From the NCBI GenBank assembly GCA_902825945.1, contig CADECY010000011.1, forward strand, positions 36,424 through 100,423: DNA of 64,000 nt, read 5' to 3'. The position numbers and the translations under genes are program-made. The notes below the pieces were generated by a model. It saw only the letters and a program-made list of their open reading frames with translations. It was not told the DNA's origin and did no database searches. Positions 31,801-40,337 of this stretch are shown here, piece after piece. The DNA comes from an uncultured Acidobacteriota bacterium (GTDB taxonomy: Bacteria; Acidobacteriota; Terriglobia; Bryobacterales; Bryobacteraceae). Within the stretch, counting starts at the first letter, position 1. Every line of letters starts with the position of its first letter.

Positions 31801-32319
31801 CCGCATCGCCTGGTGATCACACCGATGTGGGAAGTGCCTTCCGGCAAGTCTTGGAACCGGCTCACGCGGTCACTCCTCGGCGGATGGCAACTCGGCGGAA
31901 TCTGGACGATCCAGAGCGGCGAGCCCATCAGCATCACGCAAAACGGCGTCGCGTTCGGCGGCAACCGCCCGAACGTGGCGGGTGATCCGAACGACAACAC
32001 GGGCCAGAGCATCGATCGCTGGTTCAATACGAACGCGTTCGCCTTGATTCCCGCGTTCACCTTCGGGAACGGTCCGCGGAATCTTCCGCGCACGCGTACC
32101 GACAGCTTCTTCACCGTGGACGCTTCGGTGCTCAAGGATGTCGCGGTGATGGAGCGCGTGAAAGTGCAGCTTCGGGGCGAGGCGTTCAACCTCACCAACT
32201 CGCCGACGTTCGGCAATCCGGGGACGAACCGTTCCGCGACGAACTTCGGAGTGGTGGCGGGCTACGCGACGAACTACGATCCGAGGCGGATTCAGTTGGC
32301 GCTGAAGGTCATCTTTTGA
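28897..32319 (+). CDS. TonB-dependent receptor with carboxypeptidase-regulatory-like domain (receptor 2)
   Basis: 1140 residues. The ATG at 28897 has GAGG nine bases upstream; an internal ATG at 28933 would start directly at the signal peptide (MSRFLPVTLWALIALA) but has a poorly spaced site. After the signal comes the CarboxypepD_reg domain (GRITDSSGGVIAAAKVELRN, LLARGAYEISVELAGF), a plug (VVDLPLVGRNPLALAALQAG, SGGVIN-type GGVINFTSKAGTNQFHG) and the barrel, ending in Phe (LKVIF). This receptor has no PSD1/DUF1501 neighbours; an ECF sigma/membrane protein pair follows 116 bases downstream, so it may be sigma-controlled. Confidence 0.9.
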   Translation: MALTRKERDNRQMSRFLPVTLWALIALAIPSYSQTAQITGRITDSSGGVIAAAKVELRNTDTGILRGFTTNADGYYSAPLLARGAYEISVELAGFRTARRRDLRVDEGQTLRADFALEVGQVTESVEVSGAAQLLQTEETFLGAVVTNKSVVDLPLVGRNPLALAALQAGVRATGRFGDLPVSSFDGSRASIGGGPPSANNYMIDGVAAENFTSGGMNVTLSVDATEEFRVITKNPSAEFGRTAGGVINFTSKAGTNQFHGTAYEFLRNRSLNANDFFSNRANRGRAPFVFNQWGATVGGPVKKDRTFFFFNYEEFKLRQQSREFRTVPTQLQRQGNFSQTLAGANAPILVYDPLTTRTDPANAANRIRDPFAGNIIPAARIHGAARPVLDFYPLPNDPGAAFTQANNFFGQASAPTDKKILGIRADHYFTPVRRIFGRYTYDRTFRASPAYFGIAENGTSDLVFNRASAVTNYSDTLRPNLLFEARAGLNRYAPDRPARSLGFDVTKVGLPAKLNSQVQLPLVPQYSIADVTVIGANQTDHLIQANYAWTGGGTLTWVKASHTIKTGAEARIYQLNNSQGGPVMQFGFGRSFTRGPNPNSTANTVGHGLATFLLGTPDSGQARRYPFIAYTAKTLGSFVQDDWKVTPRLTLNLGVRWEYEGALTERYNALSNFDPSLRYTIGGVAFSGGNTFPGVNGLARGYRDNWFRQFGPRLGFAYQPRKGMVLRGGYGVYYAPTTGNFVTFPYVGYSRDTLMVTSRDGGFTPADTLTDPFPGGILTPEGAAAGPGAALGTNAQGALRKLAIPYAQQWNFNIQKELAGRWLAEIGYAANRGVHMPANRALDFLPEQFMSQGAQLQQQVNNPYFGVITTGNLSARTVSQGTLLDTYPQFAGAGYIEHWASSTYQALMARLEKRFSGGMSLIVSYAFTKTIDDNTGNGVNGFFNGGSDGVQNWNNLRAERAVSTINLPHRLVITPMWEVPSGKSWNRLTRSLLGGWQLGGIWTIQSGEPISITQNGVAFGGNRPNVAGDPNDNTGQSIDRWFNTNAFALIPAFTFGNGPRNLPRTRTDSFFTVDASVLKDVAVMERVKVQLRGEAFNLTNSPTFGNPGTNRSATNFGVVAGYATNYDPRRIQLALKVIF

Positions 32320-32335
32320 AGGAACACGAGCAAAC

Positions 32336-32369
32336 GCCACCCCTTCGTGGCCTGTGCGCTCTCGAGCGC
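32336..32369. terminator. Two adjacent short hairpins after receptor 2
   Basis: GCCAC (32336-32340) pairs with GTGGC (32347-32351) around a six-base loop, and GCGCT (32356-32360) pairs with AGCGC (32365-32369) around CTCG. They lie 17 bases past the receptor stop. No T-tract follows directly, so this could be a Rho-dependent end, a transcript-stabilising structure or chance. Confidence 0.3.
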
Positions 32370-32435
32370 CAAGCCTCTGGAGCCCCACAACTTTTCTCGT
32401 AACAAATTCCGCGCTGCCCGATAGTAGAGGGTGCG

Positions 32436-32888
32436 ATGACAATGAGCGAGATCTATCGCGAGCATGCACCGGCGGTCTTCCGGTGCCTGCGCGCGTGGAC
32501 CGGCAGCGACACGCTGGCGGAGGATCTCACGGCGGAGACCTTCTACCGCGCGATTGTCGCCGATCAGCCGGTACGCGCGGCGACCGCGCGCGGTTACCTC
32601 GTCGCCATCGCACGGAACGAGTGGCGGAAGATGCTCGTCAAGCGCGGGCGCGAGCGTCCGCTCGAGGTGGATACGGCCGCTCCGGGCGAATCCGGCGAAT
32701 CCCGTGCTGACCTGCAACGCGCCCTCGCCGCGCTTTCCGCGCTCCCTGAAGATTTGCGCGAGCCGCTGGTGCTTTACGCGGAAGGCGGACTCAGCTATGA
32801 GGAGATCGCGGCACAACTGAACATTACACTCGCGACGGTGAAGATTCGGATCTACCGCGCGAGGCAGAGATTGGAGAGCTATCGATGA
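32436..32888 (+). CDS. ECF RNA polymerase sigma factor
   Basis: 150 residues, short for the class. Region 2 is YREHAPAVFRCLRAWTGSDTLAEDLTAETFYRA and region 4 is ALPEDLREPLVLYAEGGLSYEEIAAQLNITLATVKIRIYRAR. The start could be either of two ATGs (32436 or 32442). Its TGA overlaps the next ATG (ATGA at 32885), the typical sigma/anti-sigma coupling. It resembles ECF groups with small membrane anti-sigma partners. A TAACAA-containing stretch about 35 bases upstream might be an autoregulated -35 element, but this is a guess. Confidence 0.87.
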   Translation: MTMSEIYREHAPAVFRCLRAWTGSDTLAEDLTAETFYRAIVADQPVRAATARGYLVAIARNEWRKMLVKRGRERPLEVDTAAPGESGESRADLQRALAALSALPEDLREPLVLYAEGGLSYEEIAAQLNITLATVKIRIYRARQRLESYR

Positions 32889-33274
32889 CACTACATCCCG
32901 ACATTCTCACCGATCTGGTGATCCTCTATCACGCTGGAGAAGCATCGCAAGCTTCGCGCGCGTTGCTCGAAGCAGAAGCCGCTCGGAATCCGCAACTCGC
33001 GGCCGCGCTTTCCGCACGGCCGGGAACCGGCGCGCAGGCGTTGCCGGGGAATCCCGCGCCCGACGAACGAAAGGTATTTCGCAAAGTCCGGACCCGCTAT
33101 CAGGTGATTGCCGTCGCTGCCGTCTGGACATTCGTCCTGTTGATGCTCGCTTTGTTACCGCAGCGCACCACCTCTACGCCATTGATTATCGCGCTTCTTC
33201 CGTTTCTGTTGTTGATTACGCTGTTCGCCGCGGCGGTGGGGGTGCTGTATTTCTTCTTCCGCGGGCTTCGGTGA
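32885..33274 (+). CDS. Small membrane protein, probable anti-sigma factor
   Basis: 129 residues, translationally coupled to the ECF sigma gene by ATGA. The first 40 residues (HPDILTDLVILYHAGEASQASRALLEAEAARNPQLAAAL) resemble a short cytoplasmic helical anti-sigma region of the zf-HC2 type but without the zinc cysteines. Two membrane helices follow: about 72-91 (VIAVAAVWTFVLLMLALLP) and 98-125 (PLIIALLPFLLLITLFAAAVG...). The function as anti-sigma factor is inferred from position and topology. It converges on the MFS gene with a seven-base gap. Confidence 0.7.
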   Translation: MTLHPDILTDLVILYHAGEASQASRALLEAEAARNPQLAAALSARPGTGAQALPGNPAPDERKVFRKVRTRYQVIAVAAVWTFVLLMLALLPQRTTSTPLIIALLPFLLLITLFAAAVGVLYFFFRGLR

Positions 33275-33281
33275 TGCCGCT

Positions 33282-34502
33282 TCAGGCGGGCTCTCGCACC
33301 AGCCAGATCGCCAGGATTCCGAATCCGTAGATCATCGAGCAAATCGTGCCGACACGCGAATAGTCCCCGCCGAGCGCGCCGAAGAGCATGCCGGCACCGA
33401 GCACCCCGGCGGCGGTTCCGAAACGGCCGGAGTTGTAGGCGAGTCCGCTGCCGGTGGATCGCACGTGCACCGGAAACAGCGACGGCAGATAGTAGGCGAG
33501 CCAGCCGAAAAACGTCGTTCCGATCACTCCTTGCGTGAAGACCACGGCGGGAAATCCGGGCCGCAGCGGCGCGGTGAACTGGAACATCGAAACTGTCGTC
33601 ACGAGCGCGCCCGCGCTGATCAGAAGATAGCTGCGGCGCGCGCCGAGCCATGCCGCGAGTTGCGATCCGCTCATCGCGCCGATGGTCGCGCCGATCGCCC
33701 ACCAGGATTGTGTCGAGGCCTTGTACTGCGCGTTTGCCGCGCCCGCCACCGCGTCGGACCATGGGATCATCCACTTGCTCGCCGACCAGCCGCCCATCAT
33801 CGGAATCGCGCTGACCGCGATCGCGGCGAGCGTCGTGCGGATCAACGCCGGCTGGAAGAGTTCGCGCAAAGGCGGAGCCGGTTTGCGCCCCTTGGATCGC
33901 GATGCGAGCCATTCGGGCGATTCCGGGAGCGCCACGAGAATCACGATGCCGAGCAGCGCGGGCGCACCGGAGATGGTGAAGATCCAGCGCCAGGAATCGG
34001 GCGTGATCGGCCAGATGCGCGCCAACTGAGAAAGCGTGAGGATACCCGTGTTGAGACCGGCCATCATGACGCCGGAGACGACGGGTTTCGAAGCCTTGGG
34101 CCAGCATTCGGCGACGAGCGCGATTCCGTTCGGCCACATTCCGCCGACTCCGAGTCCGACCAGGAATCGCAGTACGAGCATCTGTTCCTGCGTTTGCGCC
34201 CATGCTCCCATGGCCGCGAATCCGGAATAGACGAGAATGCTCCAGCCCATCGCACGCGTGCGCCCGATACGATCGCCGATATCGCCGAGCGTGATGCCGC
34301 CAATCGCCGCTCCGAGCATGAGCGCGGCAGTGAATCGCGCGAACCAGTCGCCGCCGAGAGCCGGAGTGAACGCATCACCGAGCAGATTCTTCGACACCGA
34401 CAAAGAAGCCAGGGGCATGAGCCCGAGTTCGACTCCGTCGAACAGGAGTCCTAGGAACGAGGCCACCAGCACCGCGATCCGGGCACGAGGGGAAAGGGTC
34501 AA
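33282..34502 (-). CDS. MFS transporter (module B operon)
   Basis: 406 residues from a TTG at 34502 that overlaps the isomerase stop as TTGA; the frame is open further upstream but lies inside that gene. About 12 TM helices. The loop between TM2 and TM3 has the MFS motif GDIGDRIGRTR, and GLGVGGMWPNGIALVAECWP matches the TM4-5 region of the MHS/AAHS/sugar-porter-like MFS families. It is the last gene of a five-gene minus-strand operon with PSD1, DUF1501, amidohydrolase and isomerase, so it probably carries the product of those enzymes across the inner membrane. Confidence 0.87.
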   Translation of the reverse strand: MTLSPRARIAVLVASFLGLLFDGVELGLMPLASLSVSKNLLGDAFTPALGGDWFARFTAALMLGAAIGGITLGDIGDRIGRTRAMGWSILVYSGFAAMGAWAQTQEQMLVLRFLVGLGVGGMWPNGIALVAECWPKASKPVVSGVMMAGLNTGILTLSQLARIWPITPDSWRWIFTISGAPALLGIVILVALPESPEWLASRSKGRKPAPPLRELFQPALIRTTLAAIAVSAIPMMGGWSASKWMIPWSDAVAGAANAQYKASTQSWWAIGATIGAMSGSQLAAWLGARRSYLLISAGALVTTVSMFQFTAPLRPGFPAVVFTQGVIGTTFFGWLAYYLPSLFPVHVRSTGSGLAYNSGRFGTAAGVLGAGMLFGALGGDYSRVGTICSMIYGFGILAIWLVREPA

Positions 34503-35377
34503 ACGAGTCCTGCTTCCAGTTTGCGGAGGAACTCGATCGACCGGCGCGCGACGGTTTCGCCGTCCGGCTTGAAGTCGAACACCTCCACCGACAGCCATCC
34601 ACGATAGCGCGTGTCCTTCAATGCGCGCAGGATGTTCTGGAAGGGAAAGTCCGCCGCGCCTGGATAGCGGCCGTCCATTTCGTTCAAATGGACGTGGCCG
34701 AGATGCTCGCGATACTGTTCGATCAGCTCAGCGTGCGGCCGTTTTTCCGCCGGCGTGTTGTGGGTGTCGAACATCGTTCGTATCGCCGGATTGTTCACCG
34801 CGCGGACCACCGTCATCGCCTCTTCAAGAGAATTGATCACGTTGCACAGGTGCGGCGCGAGGGGCTCGATGAGGATCGACACTCCGCGCGATTTGGCGCG
34901 GGGCGCCGCCGCGTTCAATCCGTCGACCAGGCGCTTGACCGCATCCGCCGGTGTCGAACCGTTGACGGCATTCCGTTGCCGGCTCGACCCGAACACCATC
35001 ACGGGTCTTTCGCCGAGGTCGGCCGCGAGATCGATCACGCGATGGAAGTAATCCCAGCTCTTCGCGCGAAGCGCTGCGTCCGGTGTCGTCAGATGCAAGC
35101 CCGCGGGTGCCTTCAGGATATTGTGGATGCCCACGTATCGCACGCCCGCTTGCTTCATCGCATCGCGCGCGGACTTGCGTTCAGCCGGAGAGAGAGCGGC
35201 CGGATCGGCGCCCAAGTGCGCTGGCTCGACCTCGACCCCCGCATATCCGCACCGCTTCGCCGCGCGGCAAGCATCGGCGAAGTTCATACCGGCGAACGTC
35301 TCGCTGCAGATCGCCCAGCGGAAGTGCGATCGTTGCGCGGCCGCCATCGCCATCATCATCGAGCGCCGGGTGAGCAT
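34499..35377 (-). CDS. Sugar-phosphate isomerase/epimerase-like TIM barrel protein
   Basis: 292 residues of the xylose-isomerase-like (AP endonuclease 2) fold. Metal-ligand candidates are E in ILIEPLAP, D in MFDTHNT, H in GHVHLNEMD and E in LSVEVFDF, the usual Glu/Asp/His/Glu set. The N-terminus LTRRSMMMAMAAAQ is a short possible Tat signal, so the protein may be exported. It starts one base after the amidohydrolase stop. The family covers hydroxypyruvate isomerases, tagatose epimerases and inosose enzymes. Substrate not assignable, but a sugar or sugar acid is likely. Confidence 0.82.
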   Translation of the reverse strand: MLTRRSMMMAMAAAQRSHFRWAICSETFAGMNFADACRAAKRCGYAGVEVEPAHLGADPAALSPAERKSARDAMKQAGVRYVGIHNILKAPAGLHLTTPDAALRAKSWDYFHRVIDLAADLGERPVMVFGSSRQRNAVNGSTPADAVKRLVDGLNAAAPRAKSRGVSILIEPLAPHLCNVINSLEEAMTVVRAVNNPAIRTMFDTHNTPAEKRPHAELIEQYREHLGHVHLNEMDGRYPGAADFPFQNILRALKDTRYRGWLSVEVFDFKPDGETVARRSIEFLRKLEAGLV

Positions 35378-35378
35378 C

Positions 35379-36416
35379 TCAGAGATTGAAGAGGCGCTTG
35401 GCGTTCGAGGAGAAGATCTTCACCTCGTCCGCCGCGGGCAAGTTCATCTTCTTTACTTCGCCAGCGATCAGTTCCGGATCGACCCACGGGTGATCGCTCG
35501 AATAGATGAGACGATCGGGGCCAACGAAGTCGTATCCGTATTTGATCGCCATCGCCAGCGGCGATACGGTATCGAGCCAGATGTTGCGCAGGTAGTCGCT
35601 CGGTGGACGCTTGATGTTCTCGGCGCCGCGCTTCAACACCATCGTCTGATGGTCGATGCGGCCGATCAGGTAGGGCAGCGCACCACCGACATGCGGGCAG
35701 ACGAGCTTCAGGTTTGGATGCTTTTCGAGAATGCCCGCGAGCACGATGCGGCCGAGCGCGATCGTGGTGTCGAACATGAGCCCGAGCCCGCCAGTCATCT
35801 CGCGACCCTTCGTTGCCTCGTAGGTCATCGGATACGCAGGATGCAGCAGCAACGGGACTCCGCGCCGCTCGGCCTCGGCGAACAAGGGGCGGAATTCGTC
35901 CTCATCCGGGAAACGCCCGTCGAGATTGGAGTAGAGCAGAATGCCCTTCATTCCGAGCTTGGTGACGCAGCGCTCGAATTCGGCAAGCATCGCATCGGTG
36001 GAATTGAACGGGAGTGTCGCGAGACCGAAGAAGCGCTTCGGATGCCGCCGCACGACATCGGCGATGAAGTCGTTTAACAATCGCGCCATCGCGGGCGAAT
36101 CTTTGCCGAACAATTCGGGACCGGGATCGTTGATCGAAATCGCGGTCATCGCGATTCCGGCTTTGTCCATTGCCGCGATCTTTGCATCGACATCGGTGTG
36201 CGTGGGCATCAGCTTGCGATGCCACTGGCCGACGACGACGAAACGGTCAGCTCCCTTCTTGTAGACGTAGGGTGCGTCCTTGCGCTTTTCGAGCAGAGCG
36301 AGGAACTCGGAGGAGAACAAGTGGCTTTGGCAATCGATCTTCATCGAGCTCCCCTGCGCGGCGGCAGTCGCGGCGGCAGCGCTCGTCGCGGCGAGGAACC
36401 GGCGTCGTGTTTTCAT
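35379..36416 (-). CDS. Tat-exported amidohydrolase-2 family protein
   Basis: 345 residues from the ATG at 36416, which overlaps the DUF1501 stop (ATGA) and begins a twin-arginine signal (MKTRRRFLAATSAAAATAAA). The barrel shows the family metal motifs LLLHPAYP, CPHVGGALPYLIGRID and YSSDHPWVDPE. The first motif is D-C-Q-S-H (28-32) instead of D-x-H-x-H, so one zinc-ligand His is Gln. Relatives are ACMSD-type decarboxylases and lactone or uronate-type hydrolases. Together with the isomerase and MFS genes it suggests degradation of a carboxylated or cyclic sugar compound (inference). Confidence 0.83.
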   Translation of the reverse strand: MKTRRRFLAATSAAAATAAAQGSSMKIDCQSHLFSSEFLALLEKRKDAPYVYKKGADRFVVVGQWHRKLMPTHTDVDAKIAAMDKAGIAMTAISINDPGPELFGKDSPAMARLLNDFIADVVRRHPKRFFGLATLPFNSTDAMLAEFERCVTKLGMKGILLYSNLDGRFPDEDEFRPLFAEAERRGVPLLLHPAYPMTYEATKGREMTGGLGLMFDTTIALGRIVLAGILEKHPNLKLVCPHVGGALPYLIGRIDHQTMVLKRGAENIKRPPSDYLRNIWLDTVSPLAMAIKYGYDFVGPDRLIYSSDHPWVDPELIAGEVKKMNLPAADEVKIFSSNAKRLFNL

Positions 36417-37816
36417 GCGAGCATCTTTCTTACCACATTGCCGCCCACATCCGTCAAGCGGAAGTCGCGGCCCGCGTGGCGATGGGTGAGCCGGGTGTGA
36501 TCCATTCCGAGGCAATTCAGGATCGTCGCCTGCAGGTCATGTATGTGGACACGATCCTCGGCCGTATTCAAACAAAGCTCGTCACTCTTGCCGATCACCT
36601 GCCCGCCCTTGATACCGCCGCCCGCGAGCCACACGCTGAAGCAGTTCGGGTGATGATCGCGGCCCGGATCTTCGTCGACACGTTCGAGCTGCCCCATTGG
36701 CGTGCGCCCGAATTCGCCCGCCCAAACGATCAGCGTCGAGTCGAGCAGTCCTCGCTGCTTCAAATCCTTGATCAGGGCGCCGATCGGCTGGTCGGTGATG
36801 TCGCAGTTCTTCTTCAGCTTCTTGTTCAGTTCCTGGTGGTCGTCCCAACTGGCGTGCGCCAGCATCACGAACCGCACGCCCTGCTCCACCATCCGGCGCG
36901 CGAGCAGGCAATTCACGGCGTACGGATTCATGGGCTCTTTGCCCACGCCGTAGGATTCGAGTGTCGCCTTGCTCTCCTTCGAGAAGTCGAGCAGCCCGGG
37001 CGCTGCCATTTGCATGCGGAACGCAAGCTCGTAGGAGTGGATGCGGGAGGCGATCGCGGCGTCGCCCGTTTCCTCCCGGTGCTCATCATTCAACTTGCGA
37101 ATCGCATCCAACCGGGCGCGCTGCGACTCGCGATTGATTCCAGGCGGATTCGGAAGGTAGAGAATCGGCTCGCCGCTGTTCCGGAACACGACTCCCTGAT
37201 AGGTGGAAGGAAGAAATCCGCTCGCCCAGTTCATCGATCCGCCGCTGGTACCGCGACCGGAACTCAGGACGACGAACGCCGGCAAGTCAGCGGACTCGGT
37301 TCCGAGCCCGTAGGAGACCCAGGCTCCGGCAGTCGGGCGCCCGAATTGCGTCGAACCCGTGAACAGTAGCGACTGTCCGGGGTGGTGGTTGAATGCTTCA
37401 CTGAAAGTCGAGCGAACGAGACAGATGTCGTCGGCGCAGGAGGCGATGTTCGGAATGTAGTCCGAAAACTCGGTGCCCGATTGGCCGTGGGGCCGAAACG
37501 TGCGATCGCTGCCGAGCACCTTCGCGTCCGGTTTGACGAAGACGAAGTTCAGATGCTTCGTCATCGACTCGGGTAACGGACTGCCGTGCCACTTCTTCAA
37601 CGCGGGCTTGGGATCGTAGAGATCGATCTGGCTCGGTCCACCTTCCTGGAACAGAAAAATGACGTGCTTCGCCTTGGCGTCGAAGTGCGGCTTGCGCGGC
37701 GCCAGCGGATTCGCCGGTTCGGCGCCCATGAGGTGGGAAAGGGCCGCGGTTCCGATTCCGCCAATGCAGTTACGAAGAAATGCGCGGCGAGTCTCCGCCG
37801 CAATCCGGTCGATCAT
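36413..37816 (-). CDS. DUF1501 Tat-exported protein, module B
   Basis: 467 residues from the ATG at 37816, one base after the PSD1 stop; upstream in-frame ATGs lie inside the PSD1 gene. Twin-arginine signal ETRRAFLRNCIGGIGTAA. Motifs: FLFQEGGPSQIDLYDPKP, RPHGQSGTEFSDYIPNIA, WAGEFGRTPMGQ, RDHHPNCFSVWLAGGGIKGG and ATILNCLGMDHTRLTHRHAGRDFRLTDV. The last block is shared almost exactly with the module C copy, pointing to a duplication. The stop overlaps the amidohydrolase start. Confidence 0.9.
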   Translation of the reverse strand: MIDRIAAETRRAFLRNCIGGIGTAALSHLMGAEPANPLAPRKPHFDAKAKHVIFLFQEGGPSQIDLYDPKPALKKWHGSPLPESMTKHLNFVFVKPDAKVLGSDRTFRPHGQSGTEFSDYIPNIASCADDICLVRSTFSEAFNHHPGQSLLFTGSTQFGRPTAGAWVSYGLGTESADLPAFVVLSSGRGTSGGSMNWASGFLPSTYQGVVFRNSGEPILYLPNPPGINRESQRARLDAIRKLNDEHREETGDAAIASRIHSYELAFRMQMAAPGLLDFSKESKATLESYGVGKEPMNPYAVNCLLARRMVEQGVRFVMLAHASWDDHQELNKKLKKNCDITDQPIGALIKDLKQRGLLDSTLIVWAGEFGRTPMGQLERVDEDPGRDHHPNCFSVWLAGGGIKGGQVIGKSDELCLNTAEDRVHIHDLQATILNCLGMDHTRLTHRHAGRDFRLTDVGGNVVRKMLA

Positions 37817-37817
37817 G

Positions 37818-40328
37818 TCATTCCCTCGTGATGAACTCGTCGAGATTGAGGAGCACGCTCGCGACACCGGTCCACGCGGCTGCCTCCACGCGGCTCACGC
37901 CGGGCAACTCGAGCGGGCTCCACAGTTCCGCCGCGGCCGTGTCCTTTTCGAAAATCCCCGTTTGCTGGCGATAGTATTGCGCCAGCGTCTCGCGTTCGCT
38001 TCGGGAAGGCGGCCGATGCGCGCAGATTTCGAACGCGTGCCGGATGCGCCCATCGAGGTCCGCGTCCGGCGCTTCCCGCAGGACCCGGGCGGACAATGCG
38101 CGCGCCGCTTCCACGAACACCGGATCGTTCAGCAGGTTCAACGCCTGCAGCGGAGTGTTGGAACGATCACGCTTGCACGCGGCAACGTTGGCATCCGGCG
38201 CATCGAACAGCATCAACTGCGGATACGGAACGGTGCGTTGAAAGTGGATATAGAGGCCGCGCCGGTATCGATCGCGGCCCGGACTCTCGTTCCACTTCAC
38301 CGAATTGCCGTAGGCGAGCTCCGCGACCCCCTTGGGTTGTGGCGGCCGCACGCTCTTGCCGCCGATCGCGGGATACAGCAGCTCCGATACGGACAACGCC
38401 GAATCGCGAACCAACTCTGCAGGAAGGCGCAAACGCGACTGCCGCGCGAGCAACCGGTTGTCGGGATCGCGCTGCTCGAGTTCCGGCCGCGTCTGCGAAC
38501 TCTGGCGATAGGCAGCGGAGGTGACGATGAAGCGATGCAAGTCTTTCACCTTCCAGCCGGAGTCGACGAAGCGCGCGGCGAGATAGTCGAGCAGTTCCGG
38601 ATGCGAGGGCCTTTCGCCCTGCGTGCCGAAGTCCTCGGAAGTTCGCACGATTCCACGGCCGAAGTACTCCTGCCACACCCGATTCACCGCGACCCGCGCC
38701 ACGAGCGGATTCTCACGCGCGACCAGCCAGCGAGCCAGTGCCAGGCGATTCCGCTCCGCGCCATTCGGAAGCGGCGGCAGGAATCCGGGGACGCCTTCGA
38801 CAACCTCGGCGCCATTCTTGCGATAGTCGCCGCGCACATGGACGAACGTCTTTCGGCGCATTGCGGCAGGTCGTTCGGCGATGGTTTGGGCTTCGGTGAG
38901 CGCGGGGAAGTTGGCGGCCAGTTCGTTCAACTGCTTGCGCAGTTCGGGGAACTTCAGTTCCTTCCAGAGTTCCTTGCTGATGACGCGATGATAGTTGATC
39001 ACGAAGTGATCGGCCATCGAGTCCGCCTGCTTTTCGGTACGCCGGGCATCGGGAATGTCGATGATCGTGTCGGAGTTGTCGAGGTATTTCTGGAGCGCGT
39101 CGTAGGCGTGATCCCAATCAGTCCACTTGCCCGGATTCGCACGGGCCTCTTTCATCTTGGCTTCCCACCCGGGCTGCAATTCGGGGACGCGATACTTTTC
39201 GAGAAGTTCTCGGCGCTTGGCTCGATACTCCGGCACCGCCGCCAGGTACGGCCCCATTTCGCCTTGCATCGGCGCATCGATATTGACTTCGTCCGCGTTA
39301 TTGAAGAAGGCGTAGAGCTGATAGAACTCGCGCTGGGTGACGGGATCGTACTTGTGATCGTGGCATTGCGCGCAGCCCATCGTGAGTCCGAGCCATACGG
39401 TACCGGCAGTGGCCGCACGATCCTTCACGGCCTCCGTGCGGAACTGCTCGATGTTGATCCCGCCTTCCCGATTGGTGAGCGTGTTGCGATGGAATCCGGT
39501 GGCGGCCCTCTGCTCTGGCGTTGCGTTGGGCAGAAGATCTCCGGCAATCTGCTCGATCGTGAAGCGATCGAACGGCATGTCGTTGTTCAGCGCTTCGATC
39601 ACCCATTGCCGGTATCGCCACGCGTGCGGACGCACGTAGTCCTTCTCGTACCCGTCGCTATCGGCATAACGCGCGAGATCGAGCCACGGGCGTGCCCACC
39701 TCTCGCCAAAGTGCGGCGATTCGAGCAGCGATCCGACGAGACGCTCATAGGCATCGGGCCGGTTGTCGGCGAGGAATTCCGCCACTTGACCTGGACTCGG
39801 AGGGAGCCCAGTGAGGTCGAGGCTCACCCGGCGGATCAGGGTCCGCTTAGCCGCTTCGACCGACGGCGTAATGCTCTCGCGTTCCAACCGAGCGAGGATG
39901 AAGCGGTCGATTTCGTTTCGTACCCACGCCTCGTTCCGGACGATCGGCGGTTTCGGCCGCGCGACCGGCTGGAACGACCAGTGTTTCGGCGCTTCGGCCG
40001 CGGCGCCAGTGGGAGCGGTCCACGCGGCGCCCGCGTCGATCCAATCGCGAATCGTCTTGATTTCCGCGGCGGTCAAGCGCGGACCCGAGGGCGGCATCAC
40101 GTTCTTACCGCGCCCCTCGATCATCGAGACCAGCTTGCTCTCCGCGCTCGAACCCGGCTTGATCACGCGCAGTGCCGCTTCGCGCGAGTCGAGCCTCAAG
40201 TTCGCCATCTGAGTCTTCGCGCCGTGGCAAACGAAGCAGCGCTTTTCGAGAACGGGAACGCCGCTGGCGAAAACAGCGCCGCCGAGCAGCCCAGCCATTA
40301 CCAGGGTTTTCATGAAGGACGTTCTCAT
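37818..40328 (-). CDS. PSCyt1-PSCyt2-PSD1 exported protein, module B
   Basis: 836 residues. The first ATG (40328) has a GGAG nearby; the ATG at 40313 is an alternative. A signal peptide is followed by CFVCH (31-35), the haem site, and MPP (78-80) in PSCyt1. PSCyt2 has FGERWARPWLDLARYADSDG, HRNTLTNREGGINIEQF and CAQCHDHKYDP (from 319). PSD1 includes VNRVWQEYFGRG, SNTPLQALNLLNDPVFVEAARAL and the C-terminus SVLLNLDEFITRE. It is probably an exported c-type-haem protein of unknown activity. It heads a five-gene operon and is divergent from receptor 3 across 71 bases. Confidence 0.9.
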   Translation of the reverse strand: MRTSFMKTLVMAGLLGGAVFASGVPVLEKRCFVCHGAKTQMANLRLDSREAALRVIKPGSSAESKLVSMIEGRGKNVMPPSGPRLTAAEIKTIRDWIDAGAAWTAPTGAAAEAPKHWSFQPVARPKPPIVRNEAWVRNEIDRFILARLERESITPSVEAAKRTLIRRVSLDLTGLPPSPGQVAEFLADNRPDAYERLVGSLLESPHFGERWARPWLDLARYADSDGYEKDYVRPHAWRYRQWVIEALNNDMPFDRFTIEQIAGDLLPNATPEQRAATGFHRNTLTNREGGINIEQFRTEAVKDRAATAGTVWLGLTMGCAQCHDHKYDPVTQREFYQLYAFFNNADEVNIDAPMQGEMGPYLAAVPEYRAKRRELLEKYRVPELQPGWEAKMKEARANPGKWTDWDHAYDALQKYLDNSDTIIDIPDARRTEKQADSMADHFVINYHRVISKELWKELKFPELRKQLNELAANFPALTEAQTIAERPAAMRRKTFVHVRGDYRKNGAEVVEGVPGFLPPLPNGAERNRLALARWLVARENPLVARVAVNRVWQEYFGRGIVRTSEDFGTQGERPSHPELLDYLAARFVDSGWKVKDLHRFIVTSAAYRQSSQTRPELEQRDPDNRLLARQSRLRLPAELVRDSALSVSELLYPAIGGKSVRPPQPKGVAELAYGNSVKWNESPGRDRYRRGLYIHFQRTVPYPQLMLFDAPDANVAACKRDRSNTPLQALNLLNDPVFVEAARALSARVLREAPDADLDGRIRHAFEICAHRPPSRSERETLAQYYRQQTGIFEKDTAAAELWSPLELPGVSRVEAAAWTGVASVLLNLDEFITRE

Positions 40329-40337
40329 TATCTCCGC

